From Parietichytrium sp. I65-24A (Eukaryota; Sar; Bigyra; Thraustochytrida; Thraustochytriidae): a DNA stretch of 64,000 bases. The stretch spans positions 183,098-247,097 of the forward strand of contig BLSF01000064.1 of assembly GCA_012862575.1 (NCBI GenBank), read 5' to 3'. The notes below the pieces were generated by a model. The model saw nothing but the letters and a program-made list of their open reading frames with translations, ran no database searches and was not told the origin of the DNA. The stretch's first letter is position 1. Each line of letters begins with the position of its first letter. Below are positions 11,566 to 22,005 of the stretch, piece after piece. The position numbers were made by a program, and so were the translations under genes.

Positions 11566-13459
11566 CTTCCAAGGGTATGGACAAGAAATATGGACAAATT
11601 AGACCCCTACTATCGCTGCACGAAATGATTGCAACTGCGTACGCTTGCTAATTTGAGTTCAAAAAGAATTACAGCTTTGATACCTCGTGATGGTTGAGCA
11701 TGCTTCTGGATTAACGTCTCTCTTACTCTCAGACCTTGGCTTTCTCTCCGATCATTGAACTAGCCAGCCCTTTTCCATAGGACAGCGGGGGGGAAATAAT
11801 CCTTGGTATCAGAGGTGCTGATTGTACAAGGTAGGAGTTGCGCAGATGGCCATCACTTGAAAGATGATGTCTGCCATCCCTTCCTTTGTCAGCGATGGAC
11901 TCTTCTGAAGAGCTCTCGGCTCCACTCCGTCTGTCCCCACCTCGCCGGACCCTATGCACTCTACGAATCGCAGGTTGTGCATGATCTCGTGCATTTTTCT
12001 GACCCTACCTCGAGATTTTGTTTGGGACTTCTGTTCGTTGCAATTGTCTCTGCTCGCTTCGTTCAGGAACTCCATGTGGCCAGCTCATGTATAATTTTGC
12101 AACTCTTTTCGTTTCAAGAACCCCTGTTGCAATTGATTTCTCCATGTACACCTGTGCATAAGGCCCTCTGAACAGTGTTGCATATGGGCACCCCCATTGC
12201 TGCTGGCCGATTGGTACCATTTGCTTCATCTGCTCCGTTGAATCGTCGCGGGGGCAACCTTCACAGGTTCTGTACCTCTCCGTGTTTGCCCGAGTTGAAC
12301 TCCTGTAGGTCAAACTACTCGGAATTGATGTGGCAACCCTGCTGAGACCCCTAGATAGGAACCCTGTAGACCTCCTCGAGATGGATGAGACTACCGCTGC
12401 ATACCACTGCCCAGTGCGGTCAGGCCAATCATCGTCTAGTGCCTCTGCTCTAGACATCGTCCTACTCACCCCAGCTCGCTCTGATGAAGGGAGTTAAATG
12501 GGGAGGGCATACTCTGTGGCCGTCGAAGACAGCCAATTTGCGTGGGTATTCTCAGCCAGGGGCTGGAGCAGAAAGGGAGAGGATGGATGGATCGATATGT
12601 ACGGTGCGAGACTTTCATGCAAGAGAAAAAAGATCGCAAGCCAGAGCGATCGAGCGCTTACTGCGAAACGAGTATTCACAGTCAACTCATCTCGCTGATT
12701 CGCAAGTTGTTCATGCATGCGCATGTGACTCACTTTGCGCTCCTACGCTTTCCTAACCAGTACAACTTCACACCACTCCATAAGGAACGCGGGTAGACTT
12801 GAACTTGAAACATCTTACTCTGTGCGCCAGCATCGACTCATCCAAGTTGGAAGCTCAAAGTTGAAAGTTGAAAGTTTCGATTGACCTCAACGGATACCAA
12901 ATTGGTGTGCGAAGACACACGCCCCAGTGTAGTCACTAGTGCCGGCTAATTATCCCCAGGTCCGGTAGACCGGGACGGTCAATGTCCAGGGGTAGAATGC
13001 GGCGCGACCCTTCTATGGTAAGAAGTAGCATGCTCGGTAAGCCATGCGTGGCACCAAAAGAGATGTGGCTGCCGCGAGTTGAGAGTGAGACAAATTGCAT
13101 TCGGCTACCTTTCGGCAAGGAGCAGAAAGAGGATGGTTGATTTTAGTGTCTGACTCCTGGCATCAAACGGATCAATACGGGGGTGATATCCGCCAGTGTT
13201 GCCGTCCCCAGCCCACCGAAAAGGACGATCAGTGGACCCCCGCGCCAATTCGTGCTTGCGAAGTAGCCGCGGGCTTAAAATACCTATTGTTTTAGCCTGG
13301 TCAGAGAGATTGAGATTCGAGAGATATGAGATTTGAAATTGAAGTGGAGATCGTGCGTACCATTGATAGGGTTTATCCTGGGAGGATATCGTGACAGCCA
13401 CAGTTTGGCTTCGTGGCCAGAACTTTCGCGTGGCCGCGAGCCAATTCGGAAAAGTTTCC

Positions 13460-13488
13460 AGACCCAAAACATCCAAGCCGAGACAAAG
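13460..13488 (+). promoter_or_regulatory. Leader element shared with protease 1
   Basis: AGACCCAAAAC at 13460 and GACAAAG at 13482 repeat the words and spacing seen before protease 1. Here they lie 154 bases before the ATG, with CT- and CA-rich sequence between. Confidence 0.45.
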
Positions 13489-13613
13489 ACTCGAGCATCC
13501 AACAGAACCAGAACAGCTTTGCTTCGAAACCTGGACTTGACCAAAGGCACGGATAGACCGATACTTCGTTGGACATTTACAACACTTGCACTTGCTCGAG
13601 ACGAAGTCACACA

Positions 13614-15830
13614 ATGAAGACTGCACTTTCACTTGTTGCCGGCTTGGCATTGGCTGCCAATGCGAATGCGCTCCCCAGTGTGGACCCCGAATTTGCTCGC
13701 GGTCGCTCGCTTGTTGAGACTCCTCGCGGTCTTTGGATCGAAAACAATTACATTGCCCAAGTGAACACGACCGGAAACTGCACTGACGTGGAGAGGCTCA
13801 TTATTCAATGGAAGAAGGACAACACGGAGACCCAGGCGTTCCGCACAACAGATGACGGCTCCTCGGACGTGGTGAAGGCTCTTGAAGTTGCCACCTACTG
13901 CTTTGTGCCATTTGTTGGGCCTGTAGAACTTGTAGACTATGTTAGCAACCTGACCGGAGTGACGCATGTCGAGGAAGATCTTGTCGTGACCACATATGCA
14001 GACCCAGCCAGCTGGGGGTTGAACCGTATTGACCAGGCCGACCTCCCACTCTCTAGCGGGATTGACTTTGACCCAGCATACACTGGCTCTGGTGTGAATG
14101 TCTATGTGATCGACACGGGAGTTCTTGCTTCACATAGCGAGTTTGCCATCTCTGGAGGCCGACGCGCTGAGATCGTTTGGAGCGCATTCGGTGATGCTGA
14201 AGATGTCACTGATGGAAACGGACACGGAACTCACTGCTCCGGAACTGTTGCTGGCGCCACTTATGGTGTCGCTCGCGACGCTTACATCAAAGGAGTCCAG
14301 GTTCTTTCAGCAGGAGGCAGTGGAAGTATTTCAGGAGTTATTGCTGGAGTTCAGTTTGCCATCGACAACCAGAAAGAAAACTTCAACGACGAGCCCGCAG
14401 TCTTGTCCATGTCTCTCGGAGGCGGCTCCAACACTGCCATGAACAACATTGTCCAGGCAGCTTACGATGCAGGCCATATCGTTGTCGTCGCAGCCGGAAA
14501 CGACGGAGCTGATGCATGCAGCTACTCTCCAGCTGGAGCTGGTGGAAACGCCCGCGATGGCGGCGTAATCTCGGTTGGCGCAAGCACCAGTACCGACGCA
14601 CGCGCAAGTTTCTCCAACTACGGAGAGTGTGTCGACATCTTCGCCCCGGGTCAATCCATCAAGTCGGCTTGGAAGGATTCCACGACCTCCACAAACACCA
14701 TTTCTGGAACCTCCATGGCTACCCCACACGTTTCTGGAGTAGCTGCAACTCTTTTGGAAAAGCACAGCATGGATAGGGATGCCGCACAGAGCGAGCTGTT
14801 TGCAATTGCAGTAGGAAGCCGCATTAGTGACACCAAGTACGAAGACAGCAACCTGCTCCTCCAGGTCCCAACTTACACCGGCCCGCCAACCCCAGCTACC
14901 CCCAAGCCCACCATGCCTCCGACTATCGCCCCCCCAACTCTTTGTATCGGAGATGTGTGCGCTGATTTCGAGCTCAGCCAGTTTGGACCTGGCTTCAATG
15001 ATGATGAGCTCTTCTCCGCCCCTCTTGCAGTCGCGGGAGGTGACAAGTTGATGTGCTCTGAAACCGATGAGGACTTCACCGGAAAGTTTGTGTTGGTGTT
15101 CCGCGGAAGCTGCTTGTTCTTCAACAAGGTCATGTACTCAGAGCTTCAGGGTGCCGTTGCAGTCATCATCTACAACAATGACGCTAGTACAATCTTTCCT
15201 CCGGCTTACTATGGTTCCAGCGAGACTGAGATTCCGTCGATGATGATCAGTTACAGTGACGGCCTCAAATTCGCTACTATGGACGGCGAGACAGTAACGT
15301 ATGGCAGCCTTTCGATCACAAACGCGCCGACCACTCCAACCGTGGCTCCAACGCCAACACCCCAGCCAACTCGCGTTCCAACTGCTGCGCCAATTCCAAC
15401 TGCATCCCCAACGACAAGAGCCCCTACTTCTCGTCCAACAACTGCGTGCACCTCGCTCAGCAAGAGCAAGTGCAAGAAGCGCAGCGACTGTGCGTACGGC
15501 AAGTTTGGCAAGAAGCGTTCTACATGCTGGGACAGAGATAACCTTCCAACTGCTGCACCAACCGCACAGGTGGTCTTCACCCCAGACACGTGCAACACCA
15601 CCTCTCTCAGCGAGGCAACTGAGATCTGCGAGTCCATGAACCTTTCCCTGTGCAGCACCGGCCAACTCAAAGCAGCTCCAACCGATCCTGACTGTGGTTT
15701 CGAGGACGGCTACGTTTGGTCTTCTACTCTTTGCAGCAAAAAGAGGAAGAACTACGTCTACAACACTCGAACCAAGAAAGCGTCTTGCCAGACCAGGAGC
15801 AAGAACTTTAAAGTTCGCTGCTGCCTGTAA
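13614..15830 (+). CDS. Secreted proteinase K-like subtilase 2 with PA domain and two Cys-rich C-terminal modules
   Basis: 738 residues from the ATG at 13614; the open frame extends upstream only from a TTG, and the ATG is followed at once by a signal peptide (1-19). The propeptide carries GRSLVETPRGLWIEN. Catalytic residues are Asp167, His204, Asn296 and Ser367. A PA domain (~442-565) contains FTGKFVLVFRGSC. A long Pro-Thr-Ala linker (~575-610) leads to a basic four-Cys module (from Cys612: C-x7-C-x5-C-x11-C). A second, larger Cys domain (~657-738) follows, with ICESMNLSLCSTGQL, EDGYVWSS and a terminal RCC. That last domain resembles Cys-rich modules I associate with secreted stramenopile proteins; its binding partner is unknown. 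Longest of the five paralogues; extracellular endopeptidase. Confidence 0.95.
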   Translation: MKTALSLVAGLALAANANALPSVDPEFARGRSLVETPRGLWIENNYIAQVNTTGNCTDVERLIIQWKKDNTETQAFRTTDDGSSDVVKALEVATYCFVPFVGPVELVDYVSNLTGVTHVEEDLVVTTYADPASWGLNRIDQADLPLSSGIDFDPAYTGSGVNVYVIDTGVLASHSEFAISGGRRAEIVWSAFGDAEDVTDGNGHGTHCSGTVAGATYGVARDAYIKGVQVLSAGGSGSISGVIAGVQFAIDNQKENFNDEPAVLSMSLGGGSNTAMNNIVQAAYDAGHIVVVAAGNDGADACSYSPAGAGGNARDGGVISVGASTSTDARASFSNYGECVDIFAPGQSIKSAWKDSTTSTNTISGTSMATPHVSGVAATLLEKHSMDRDAAQSELFAIAVGSRISDTKYEDSNLLLQVPTYTGPPTPATPKPTMPPTIAPPTLCIGDVCADFELSQFGPGFNDDELFSAPLAVAGGDKLMCSETDEDFTGKFVLVFRGSCLFFNKVMYSELQGAVAVIIYNNDASTIFPPAYYGSSETEIPSMMISYSDGLKFATMDGETVTYGSLSITNAPTTPTVAPTPTPQPTRVPTAAPIPTASPTTRAPTSRPTTACTSLSKSKCKKRSDCAYGKFGKKRSTCWDRDNLPTAAPTAQVVFTPDTCNTTSLSEATEICESMNLSLCSTGQLKAAPTDPDCGFEDGYVWSSTLCSKKRKNYVYNTRTKKASCQTRSKNFKVRCCL

Positions 15831-16971
15831 ATTTCGCTGCTCTCGCGGTGAGCCTTTCGCAATTCACTATTCTGCGCTTTGCGCCTTTTTGACATTACCG
15901 ACCTCTGCCCATAGACTATCGTTTTCTAAGTGCAATTATTCAAACGAATTATCTCTTTTCACAATCACGCCACATCATCTCTGGGCCACCCCATTCGAAA
16001 GTAAGATCAGCTGGCTAGCTCTTCACGAGGACTTTTGGGCTCGTGGGCTCGTAGCTTCGCGCCCTGATTTCCACGTTCACCATCAAAGATCCATACATCT
16101 TTCTGGCATGCAACTGGTGAGGTGATGCCTAGCCAAAACCCTTATGCGGAATAATAGCGATCTTGGCCTCGAGTTTCCGGAACGCTTTAAACGAACAACG
16201 ACTCGTTCGCCCAACGGACAGTTGTTGAACCCCATTGAAATTGAAGTTTCGAGTGAAATCCACCTCGTTGCAACCTTCTCCGCGGCGAGAATGCAGAGAT
16301 GCATTGTATGGATGGAGAAAAGAATGTCTCCTTTGACCAACTCGTGAGTTGCCGCGAGGCGAGGGTGTTATTGCTAAGCATGGGCGACTCTCTGTAGATG
16401 GTATATCTAGCTTAGACCCTTCCAGCCTTTACAGTACACGCGAATGGCACAGACTAGTCTGCGTTCCGTTGAGAAGGTTGGACGAAAACACGACCGTGGG
16501 ATTATTTTGGTTTGTTTCGTTTGGTGTTGGCGATCCGAGAGTCACTCGGTGCAGAACTCGTCTCTTGGAAATTTGACCAACTAAAGAGACATCTGGAGTG
16601 TCGGGATGGTGCAACGCAGAAGATTTTCGATTTGCAGTTCTTGTGCTTTCCATAGTGTTCTCTCACTTCACATTGCAATACCACCCCTCCGGAGCTTGGA
16701 AAGACTATCCCCGTGCCTCAAATTCTATGAAATTCTTCATCACGGCTGAAGGGAATTCATTACTCACGCTTAGTGCAAGCTACGGCAAGGGGGACAGAGC
16801 TTTGAACTCTGGCGATCTGGGCCACACTGGTAGTCCCAGATGTAATGCGACGGGCCACTTTGCCGCGCTGTGAAGAGAGCCAGATCCTTCCAAGAGCCGT
16901 CAAAATACAACGAAGGTCGCTGCGAGCAGATCCATATCTTGATATTAGACGAGGAGATTTACATCATCAAA
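15831..16971. other. 1.1 kb spacer between proteases 2 and 3
   Basis: No gene is supported; reading frames are short and resemble nothing I know. It holds the 3' end of protease 2 and the promoter and leader of protease 3. Confidence 0.6.
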
Positions 16972-18387
16972 ATGAAACTTGCATCTGTTTGCCTTGCGTT
17001 GGCAAGCGCGCTTGGCGTCGCCGGAGCAATCGAGACCGATGATTCGGCGGACAATCTCGCTGGAGTACATCACGACGGGCGAAGGCTTCTGCTCACTCGA
17101 AGGGGGCTCTGGGTGGAAAACTATTACGTTGCAACAGTTGTCGGATTTGAATTCTGTGAATACGTTCGAGGCAACATCACCGATTGGAAGTCCAAACTCT
17201 CGATAAACGCAGCATCGGAGGTCAACACTGAAGAAGCTCTCGATGTGAACGAGCTTTGCTTTGTACCATTCTCCGGCTCTCCAGAGCTTGCAAAAATGGT
17301 TAGCGCTCTTCCAAATGTGGAGAGTGTTGACTACGACATTGTTGTCGAGGCGAGCAAGAAGAAAAAGAAGGTCTCAAACCCGCCGAGCTGGGGACTCAAT
17401 CGCATTGACCAAGAGACACTGCCTCTGTCCAAGGGAGTTCTTTATGAGCCCCCTGTCACTGGCAAAGGCGTCAATATTTACGTCGTAGACACTGGAATTT
17501 ATGGCAAGCACAGCGATTTCGGAGGCCGTGTGCAGTACTCTCCAGATTGGCTCTCTGGCGAAGGCCTAAACACCAAGTCCGGCACGAGTGATTACAACGG
17601 CCACGGAACTCACTGTGCTGGCACAGCCGCGGGAAAGACCTACGGTGTGGCTCCAGAGGCCAATCTCTACGCCGTCAAAGTTCTCTACAAGACCGGTGGA
17701 GGTACCCTCGCAGATGTTGTCAAGGGCATTCAGTGGAGCGTCAGCAATCAAAAAGCTCTTGGTGGACCCGGCGTTTTGTCCATGTCTCTCGGAACCACCG
17801 CCAACAAGGCCCTTGACTCCGCAGCCAAAGATGCCTCCAAGAGCATGATTGTGGTAGTTTCGGCTGGAAACGAGAACCGCGACGCATGCAACACCTCTCC
17901 TGCAAGAACTGGAGGAAGTGGATCAAGCGGAAGTGTCATTTCTGTCGGAGCGACCGATAAATCAGACAAGAGGTCTCGGTTCTCCAACTATGGAAAATGT
18001 GTGGACATTTTTGCGCCAGGAACCAGCATCACTTCCGCGTGGGTGGGCAAATCCGGGTCGAAGAAAACGATCTCCGGAACTTCGATGGCCGCCCCACACG
18101 TCGCCGGAGTTGCCGCACTTCTTCTTGAGAAAAACGGAATGGACAAGGATAAGGCCGTCGCCGAGCTCTTTGAGCTTGCAGCAAGCGGGCAGATCTCTGA
18201 CGCTAAAACCGGATCTCCGAACCTCTTGCTTCAGATCCCATCAGATGCCACGGAAACTTCAACGACTGAAGCTCCGACTGCCGCACCGACTGTCAAGCCG
18301 TGCGCAAGCATGAACAAGAAAACCTGTAAACGTGCGAAAGCCCGTTGCGTCTACAAGTCCAAGAAATGCAAGGCGCGCTCTTTGTAG
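16972..18387 (+). CDS. Secreted proteinase K-like subtilase 3, compact form
   Basis: 471 residues. The open frame extends 34 codons upstream of the chosen ATG, but only the start at 16972 puts a signal peptide (1-19, MKLASVCLALASALGVAGA) at the N-terminus. The propeptide has GRRLLLTRRGLWVEN. Five lysines (~129-133) sit just before SNPPSWGLNRID, the likely pro/mature boundary. Catalytic residues are Asp173, His211, Asn300 and Ser371, in GTSMAAPHVAG. The PA domain of proteases 1 and 2 is absent. A short Thr/Ala/Pro linker leads directly to a basic four-Cys tail (Cys444 onward, C-x7-C-x6-C-x6-C). It pairs with protease 4 as a second subfamily. Confidence 0.95.
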   Translation: MKLASVCLALASALGVAGAIETDDSADNLAGVHHDGRRLLLTRRGLWVENYYVATVVGFEFCEYVRGNITDWKSKLSINAASEVNTEEALDVNELCFVPFSGSPELAKMVSALPNVESVDYDIVVEASKKKKKVSNPPSWGLNRIDQETLPLSKGVLYEPPVTGKGVNIYVVDTGIYGKHSDFGGRVQYSPDWLSGEGLNTKSGTSDYNGHGTHCAGTAAGKTYGVAPEANLYAVKVLYKTGGGTLADVVKGIQWSVSNQKALGGPGVLSMSLGTTANKALDSAAKDASKSMIVVVSAGNENRDACNTSPARTGGSGSSGSVISVGATDKSDKRSRFSNYGKCVDIFAPGTSITSAWVGKSGSKKTISGTSMAAPHVAGVAALLLEKNGMDKDKAVAELFELAASGQISDAKTGSPNLLLQIPSDATETSTTEAPTAAPTVKPCASMNKKTCKRAKARCVYKSKKCKARSL

Positions 18388-19204
18388 ATAGATAGATTTC
18401 TTCTCCATATTTGTTTCCTTTTTTCCCTAGTTAGTTGCAATAGAAAGATAGTTTTTCCTCTTACCCTTATCTTTTCGAGCGTTAGCCGAGCGAATAGTGC
18501 CAGATACGGCCAAAGGAAAGGGAGCGTTTCAAGTGTTTCAAAGGACTTCTTCTCTGTTCAATTGTCCAATGCACCATTTAGAGACATCGGCTCGAGTGTC
18601 TCCATGAGTTGGGAAAACTATTCGTTAACCGATAGTTTTCAGGCTATCAGAAACGGTAGGTAGGCTTACAAAGATACACGACCGAAGCAAATCTGACCAT
18701 CGTCCGACTGTGCATGTACCGAGTGACACAGCACAGCAGCGCAAAGAATTGTATATATGTTTCATTTTCATGTTCCAGGGAAACATTTACAGACGCGAAT
18801 GCAAACATGTATTGATATCGTCCGACACGTTTGCAGACTTGAATAGTTTCGTGTAGAATAAATCTGAGACGCCTGCACTTCAAGGTTGGGGAGTGCATGA
18901 AAAATGTGCCTCGTGCATTCTGAGCCGGCCAGACGGTACAGATTACAGCTCAAGCATGGACAGGTGTTACCATGCTGTCACTGGCCTTGCACGGTATGAT
19001 GGGCGGATCGTTGGCAAGCTCACTGTCCTGTTAAGTTGTACTTGATGAACGTGCTTTTCCTGGGGCATCAGAATCGTCTCTCCCAACCAAAACCTGGCGA
19101 CTTGGATTCCGGCAGACCCCAATCACATCAGAAGAAAGCAAACGCCGAACACGTTGAACTAGGGGAGCAGGGACAAGAAGGCAAAGAAGGCATTTCATGA
19201 GAGC
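18388..19204. other. 0.8 kb spacer between proteases 3 and 4
   Basis: Holds the 3' untranslated region of protease 3 and the leader of protease 4. An inverted repeat GAAAACTAT / ATAGTTTTC lies at 18613-18640. No gene is supported. Confidence 0.6.
18613..18640. repeat. Inverted repeat, 9-bp arms
   Basis: GAAAACTAT (18613-18621) and ATAGTTTTC (18632-18640) are perfect complements around a 10-base centre, about 225 bases after the stop codon of protease 3. Confidence 0.8.
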
Positions 19205-20881
19205 ATGAAGTTGGCTCAGTTCGTACTTTTGTGGGCAGTTTGCGCCATCTGGGGCATCCAAGCTGCACAAGGCAGTGAGAATGAAGCAGCCGGAACGTTT
19301 CATGATGGAAGAAGGCTTCTCTTGACTCGCAGAGGACTTTGGGTTGAGAATTATTATGTCGCAACTGTCTCGAGCAAGACCGAATGCGCCAAGGTTGAAG
19401 GATTGATCAAAGATTGGAAGAGAAACAACACGATGGAAGCTGAAGGAATTGACAACGTAGAAGGACTGGGCATTAACGAGGTCTGCTTTGTTCCTTTCTC
19501 TGGCCCGCCGGCACTTCGAAAGTTTGTCGAAGATCTTCCCGAAGTTCGCGACGTGGACTTTGATCTTGTGGTGAACTCAGAGAAGAAGAAGAAGAAGAAG
19601 AAGAAGGTGTCGAATCCTCCGAGCTGGGGCCTGAACCGCATCGATCAGACGGATCTACCGCTCTCCAAAGGAGTCCTTTACAAGCCGCCATACACAGGAA
19701 AAGACATCAATATCTACGTTGTTGATACCGGAGTCTATGGGAAGCACTCACAGTTTGGAGGTCGGGTTGAGTACTCGCCGGACTGGATTTCTGGAGAAGG
19801 GGTTAATACCAAAAAGGGAACAAGTGACTACAATGGTCATGGAACGCATTGCTCCGGTACTGCAGCAGGGAAAACTGTGGGAGTGGCGCCAGAAGCAAAG
19901 ATTATTGCAGTGAAGGTTCTGAACAAGGGCGGAAGTGGGACAATTAGTACGGTGATCAAAGGAATTAAGTGGAGCGTGAGCACACAGAAAGCCCTTGGAA
20001 CGACCGGTATCATCTCAATGTCGCTTGGAACGTCATCAAACAGTGCACTGGATGCAGCCGCTGAAGATGCTGCGAAGAGTATGATTGTTGTTGTTGCTGC
20101 AGGAAACGAGAACCGAAATGCTTGCAAAAACTCTCCAGCAGGAGCTGGAGGGAACGGAGCTAGTGGCGGTGTCATCTCTGTTGCATCGAGCGACTCTTCG
20201 GACAAGCGTTCTCGGTTCTCAAACTATGGAAGCTGCGTGGATATTTTCGCGCCGGGAACGAGCATCAAGTCAGCTTGGATTGGGAAGTCGGGGGCAACCA
20301 AAACAATATCTGGCACATCGATGGCGACACCCCATGTGGCTGGTGTGATGGCTCTTCTACTTGAAAAGTACAGCATGGACAGGGAACTGGCAACTGAGGA
20401 ACTTTTCTTCCTCGCAGCTGCGGACAAGATCTCAGATGCATCGGGATCTCCTAATTTGTTGCTTCAAATCCCAGACGCCGAACAGCGAACGTATGGAACT
20501 GCAGCCCCTACGTCTCCTACCTCAGAGCCGACACCGTCGCCAACGCTCGCGCCGACTCCGCCTACCGCGAGTCCGACCCAGGTACCGACAGCTTCGCCTA
20601 CCCCAAGACCGTGCAGTTCTTTCAGAAAGAATGGGTGCAAGAAAACCAGTTCTAGATGCGTTTGGAAGAGCAAAAAGTGTCGAGATAAGCCTGTCCCGGA
20701 GAGCGACCGCGTAGAGGCAACACCCTCTCCAACGCAAGAGCCGACGGCGCCAACAACGTCACCCTCTTCGGCACCTTCTTTTGCCCCAACACCGCGGCCG
20801 TGCAGTAATTTTGGAAGCAAATGGTGCAAGAGAGCCTCCAATCGATGCTTATGGAAAGGCAACAAATGCATGGATCTGTAA
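19205..20881 (+). CDS. Secreted proteinase K-like subtilase 4 with duplicated basic four-Cys module
   Basis: 558 residues; signal peptide 1-23. The propeptide has GRRLLLTRRGLWVEN. Eight lysines (~127-134), coded mostly by repeated AAG, precede SNPPSWGLNRID at the pro/mature boundary. Catalytic residues are Asp174, His212, Asn301 and Ser372. There is no PA domain. The C-terminus has two Pro-Thr-Ser linkers, each followed by the same basic module: Cys470 onward and Cys533 onward, both C-x7-C-x6-C-x6-C with a VWKSKKC or LWKGNKC ending. An internal duplication of linker plus module is the simple explanation. Extracellular endopeptidase; sister of protease 3. Confidence 0.95.
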   Translation: MKLAQFVLLWAVCAIWGIQAAQGSENEAAGTFHDGRRLLLTRRGLWVENYYVATVSSKTECAKVEGLIKDWKRNNTMEAEGIDNVEGLGINEVCFVPFSGPPALRKFVEDLPEVRDVDFDLVVNSEKKKKKKKKVSNPPSWGLNRIDQTDLPLSKGVLYKPPYTGKDINIYVVDTGVYGKHSQFGGRVEYSPDWISGEGVNTKKGTSDYNGHGTHCSGTAAGKTVGVAPEAKIIAVKVLNKGGSGTISTVIKGIKWSVSTQKALGTTGIISMSLGTSSNSALDAAAEDAAKSMIVVVAAGNENRNACKNSPAGAGGNGASGGVISVASSDSSDKRSRFSNYGSCVDIFAPGTSIKSAWIGKSGATKTISGTSMATPHVAGVMALLLEKYSMDRELATEELFFLAAADKISDASGSPNLLLQIPDAEQRTYGTAAPTSPTSEPTPSPTLAPTPPTASPTQVPTASPTPRPCSSFRKNGCKKTSSRCVWKSKKCRDKPVPESDRVEATPSPTQEPTAPTTSPSSAPSFAPTPRPCSNFGSKWCKRASNRCLWKGNKCMDL

Positions 20882-22005
20882 AGTACAACATCAAGGTCAG
20901 TCAACTACATCTCGCTTCAGATTCATTCGATCTGACTGGCTCGGGTCGCGAAATCTTTCGGTAGAGGTACATTCTTTTTATACAACCCAAAAATTTTCAT
21001 CAATATCCTCAAATTTCACCTGTCGACAAGCATCTCCAATTATTTTGCTTTGGGATCTTTATTTTCATGAACAAACTCCTGAACGTTCGTGTTTCAGCCG
21101 CAAATGCAACTCGAGTTGGGTTCATTATTGTTCGCTTGTTCACTCATTCCGATGGGGGTGGGGTGAGTGGTGGGGGGTGGAAGGTATCGTAGAATACTTT
21201 GCGCCTCAAAAAACTTCAACCCGCCACATTCAACCGATCTATTCGTCTCCCAATACCAGACTAATTTTGTTTCATATAGTCCACTCTTATATCTCGCTGT
21301 GTCTGGTAGCAGATAGAGAGGTTGTTTAATTTTGTCGCTTTGTCTACTTTGTCTTCTTCCTGTTTCGAGATCAAAATCAACTCGCAGTCAATTAATCAAC
21401 TGATTATTAATTCAATGTGAACACAGTGGAAGAGTGCTCGAGTGGGCGAGTGGGAGTGCGACACGAACGAACGAAGAAATGAAAGAGCGTAGGAGCGCAA
21501 GAGCGCGGAGCACGGTCAGTTGCATCGGCCGGGAGATAGGAGTGGGTGAATAGGGACATAACGCTGGTGAGCAAGACTACGTTCACGGTAGTGCATTCGG
21601 GGAAGGGTCTTTTATGGTCTTTTGCATCGTCTCGCCACATCAAATGCACGCCTCCTACTTGCTTCTACGCGTCGCGTTCAACTAAATTAGCCGTTTTGGC
21701 TAAGGAAGGAGTACCGAGTGTGGAGGTCCTGGGAGCGTAGATGGGAAAAGCCATTGCCGGAAGTCTTGATTGACCTCTCCGCGCCGAGGAATTTGAGAAG
21801 AAGTTTTGTCAAGTAGGAAGCGGGCTAAAAGTGGGTCAACTTTGGGAGAGCATTTGCATTTCGACTCTCGAATTGTCCCCGTTCGACTCAGAACAAGAGA
21901 AGACGGAATGCAAAACCGCACTGCTCACATGGAAACAGTTTGCAAGAGCAGTTGGCGAAACCTCTTCGCAACCTGATCCAACAAAGACGATTTTCACAAC
22001 TCAAG
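20882..22005. other. 1.1 kb spacer between proteases 4 and 5
   Basis: No gene is supported. Contains a G-rich stretch near 21152-21183 and A/T-rich segments. The last part is the leader of protease 5. Confidence 0.6.

Larger units (their letters stand above)
10894..13613. other. 2.7 kb spacer between proteases 1 and 2
   Basis: No gene is supported. A 15-bp direct repeat TTCGAGTCACACGGC sits at 11531-11545 and 11551-11565. The minus strand at 11809-12469 carries two overlapping open frames with a faint resemblance to retroelement RNase H (see findings). The final ~150 bases are the protease 2 leader. Confidence 0.55.
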
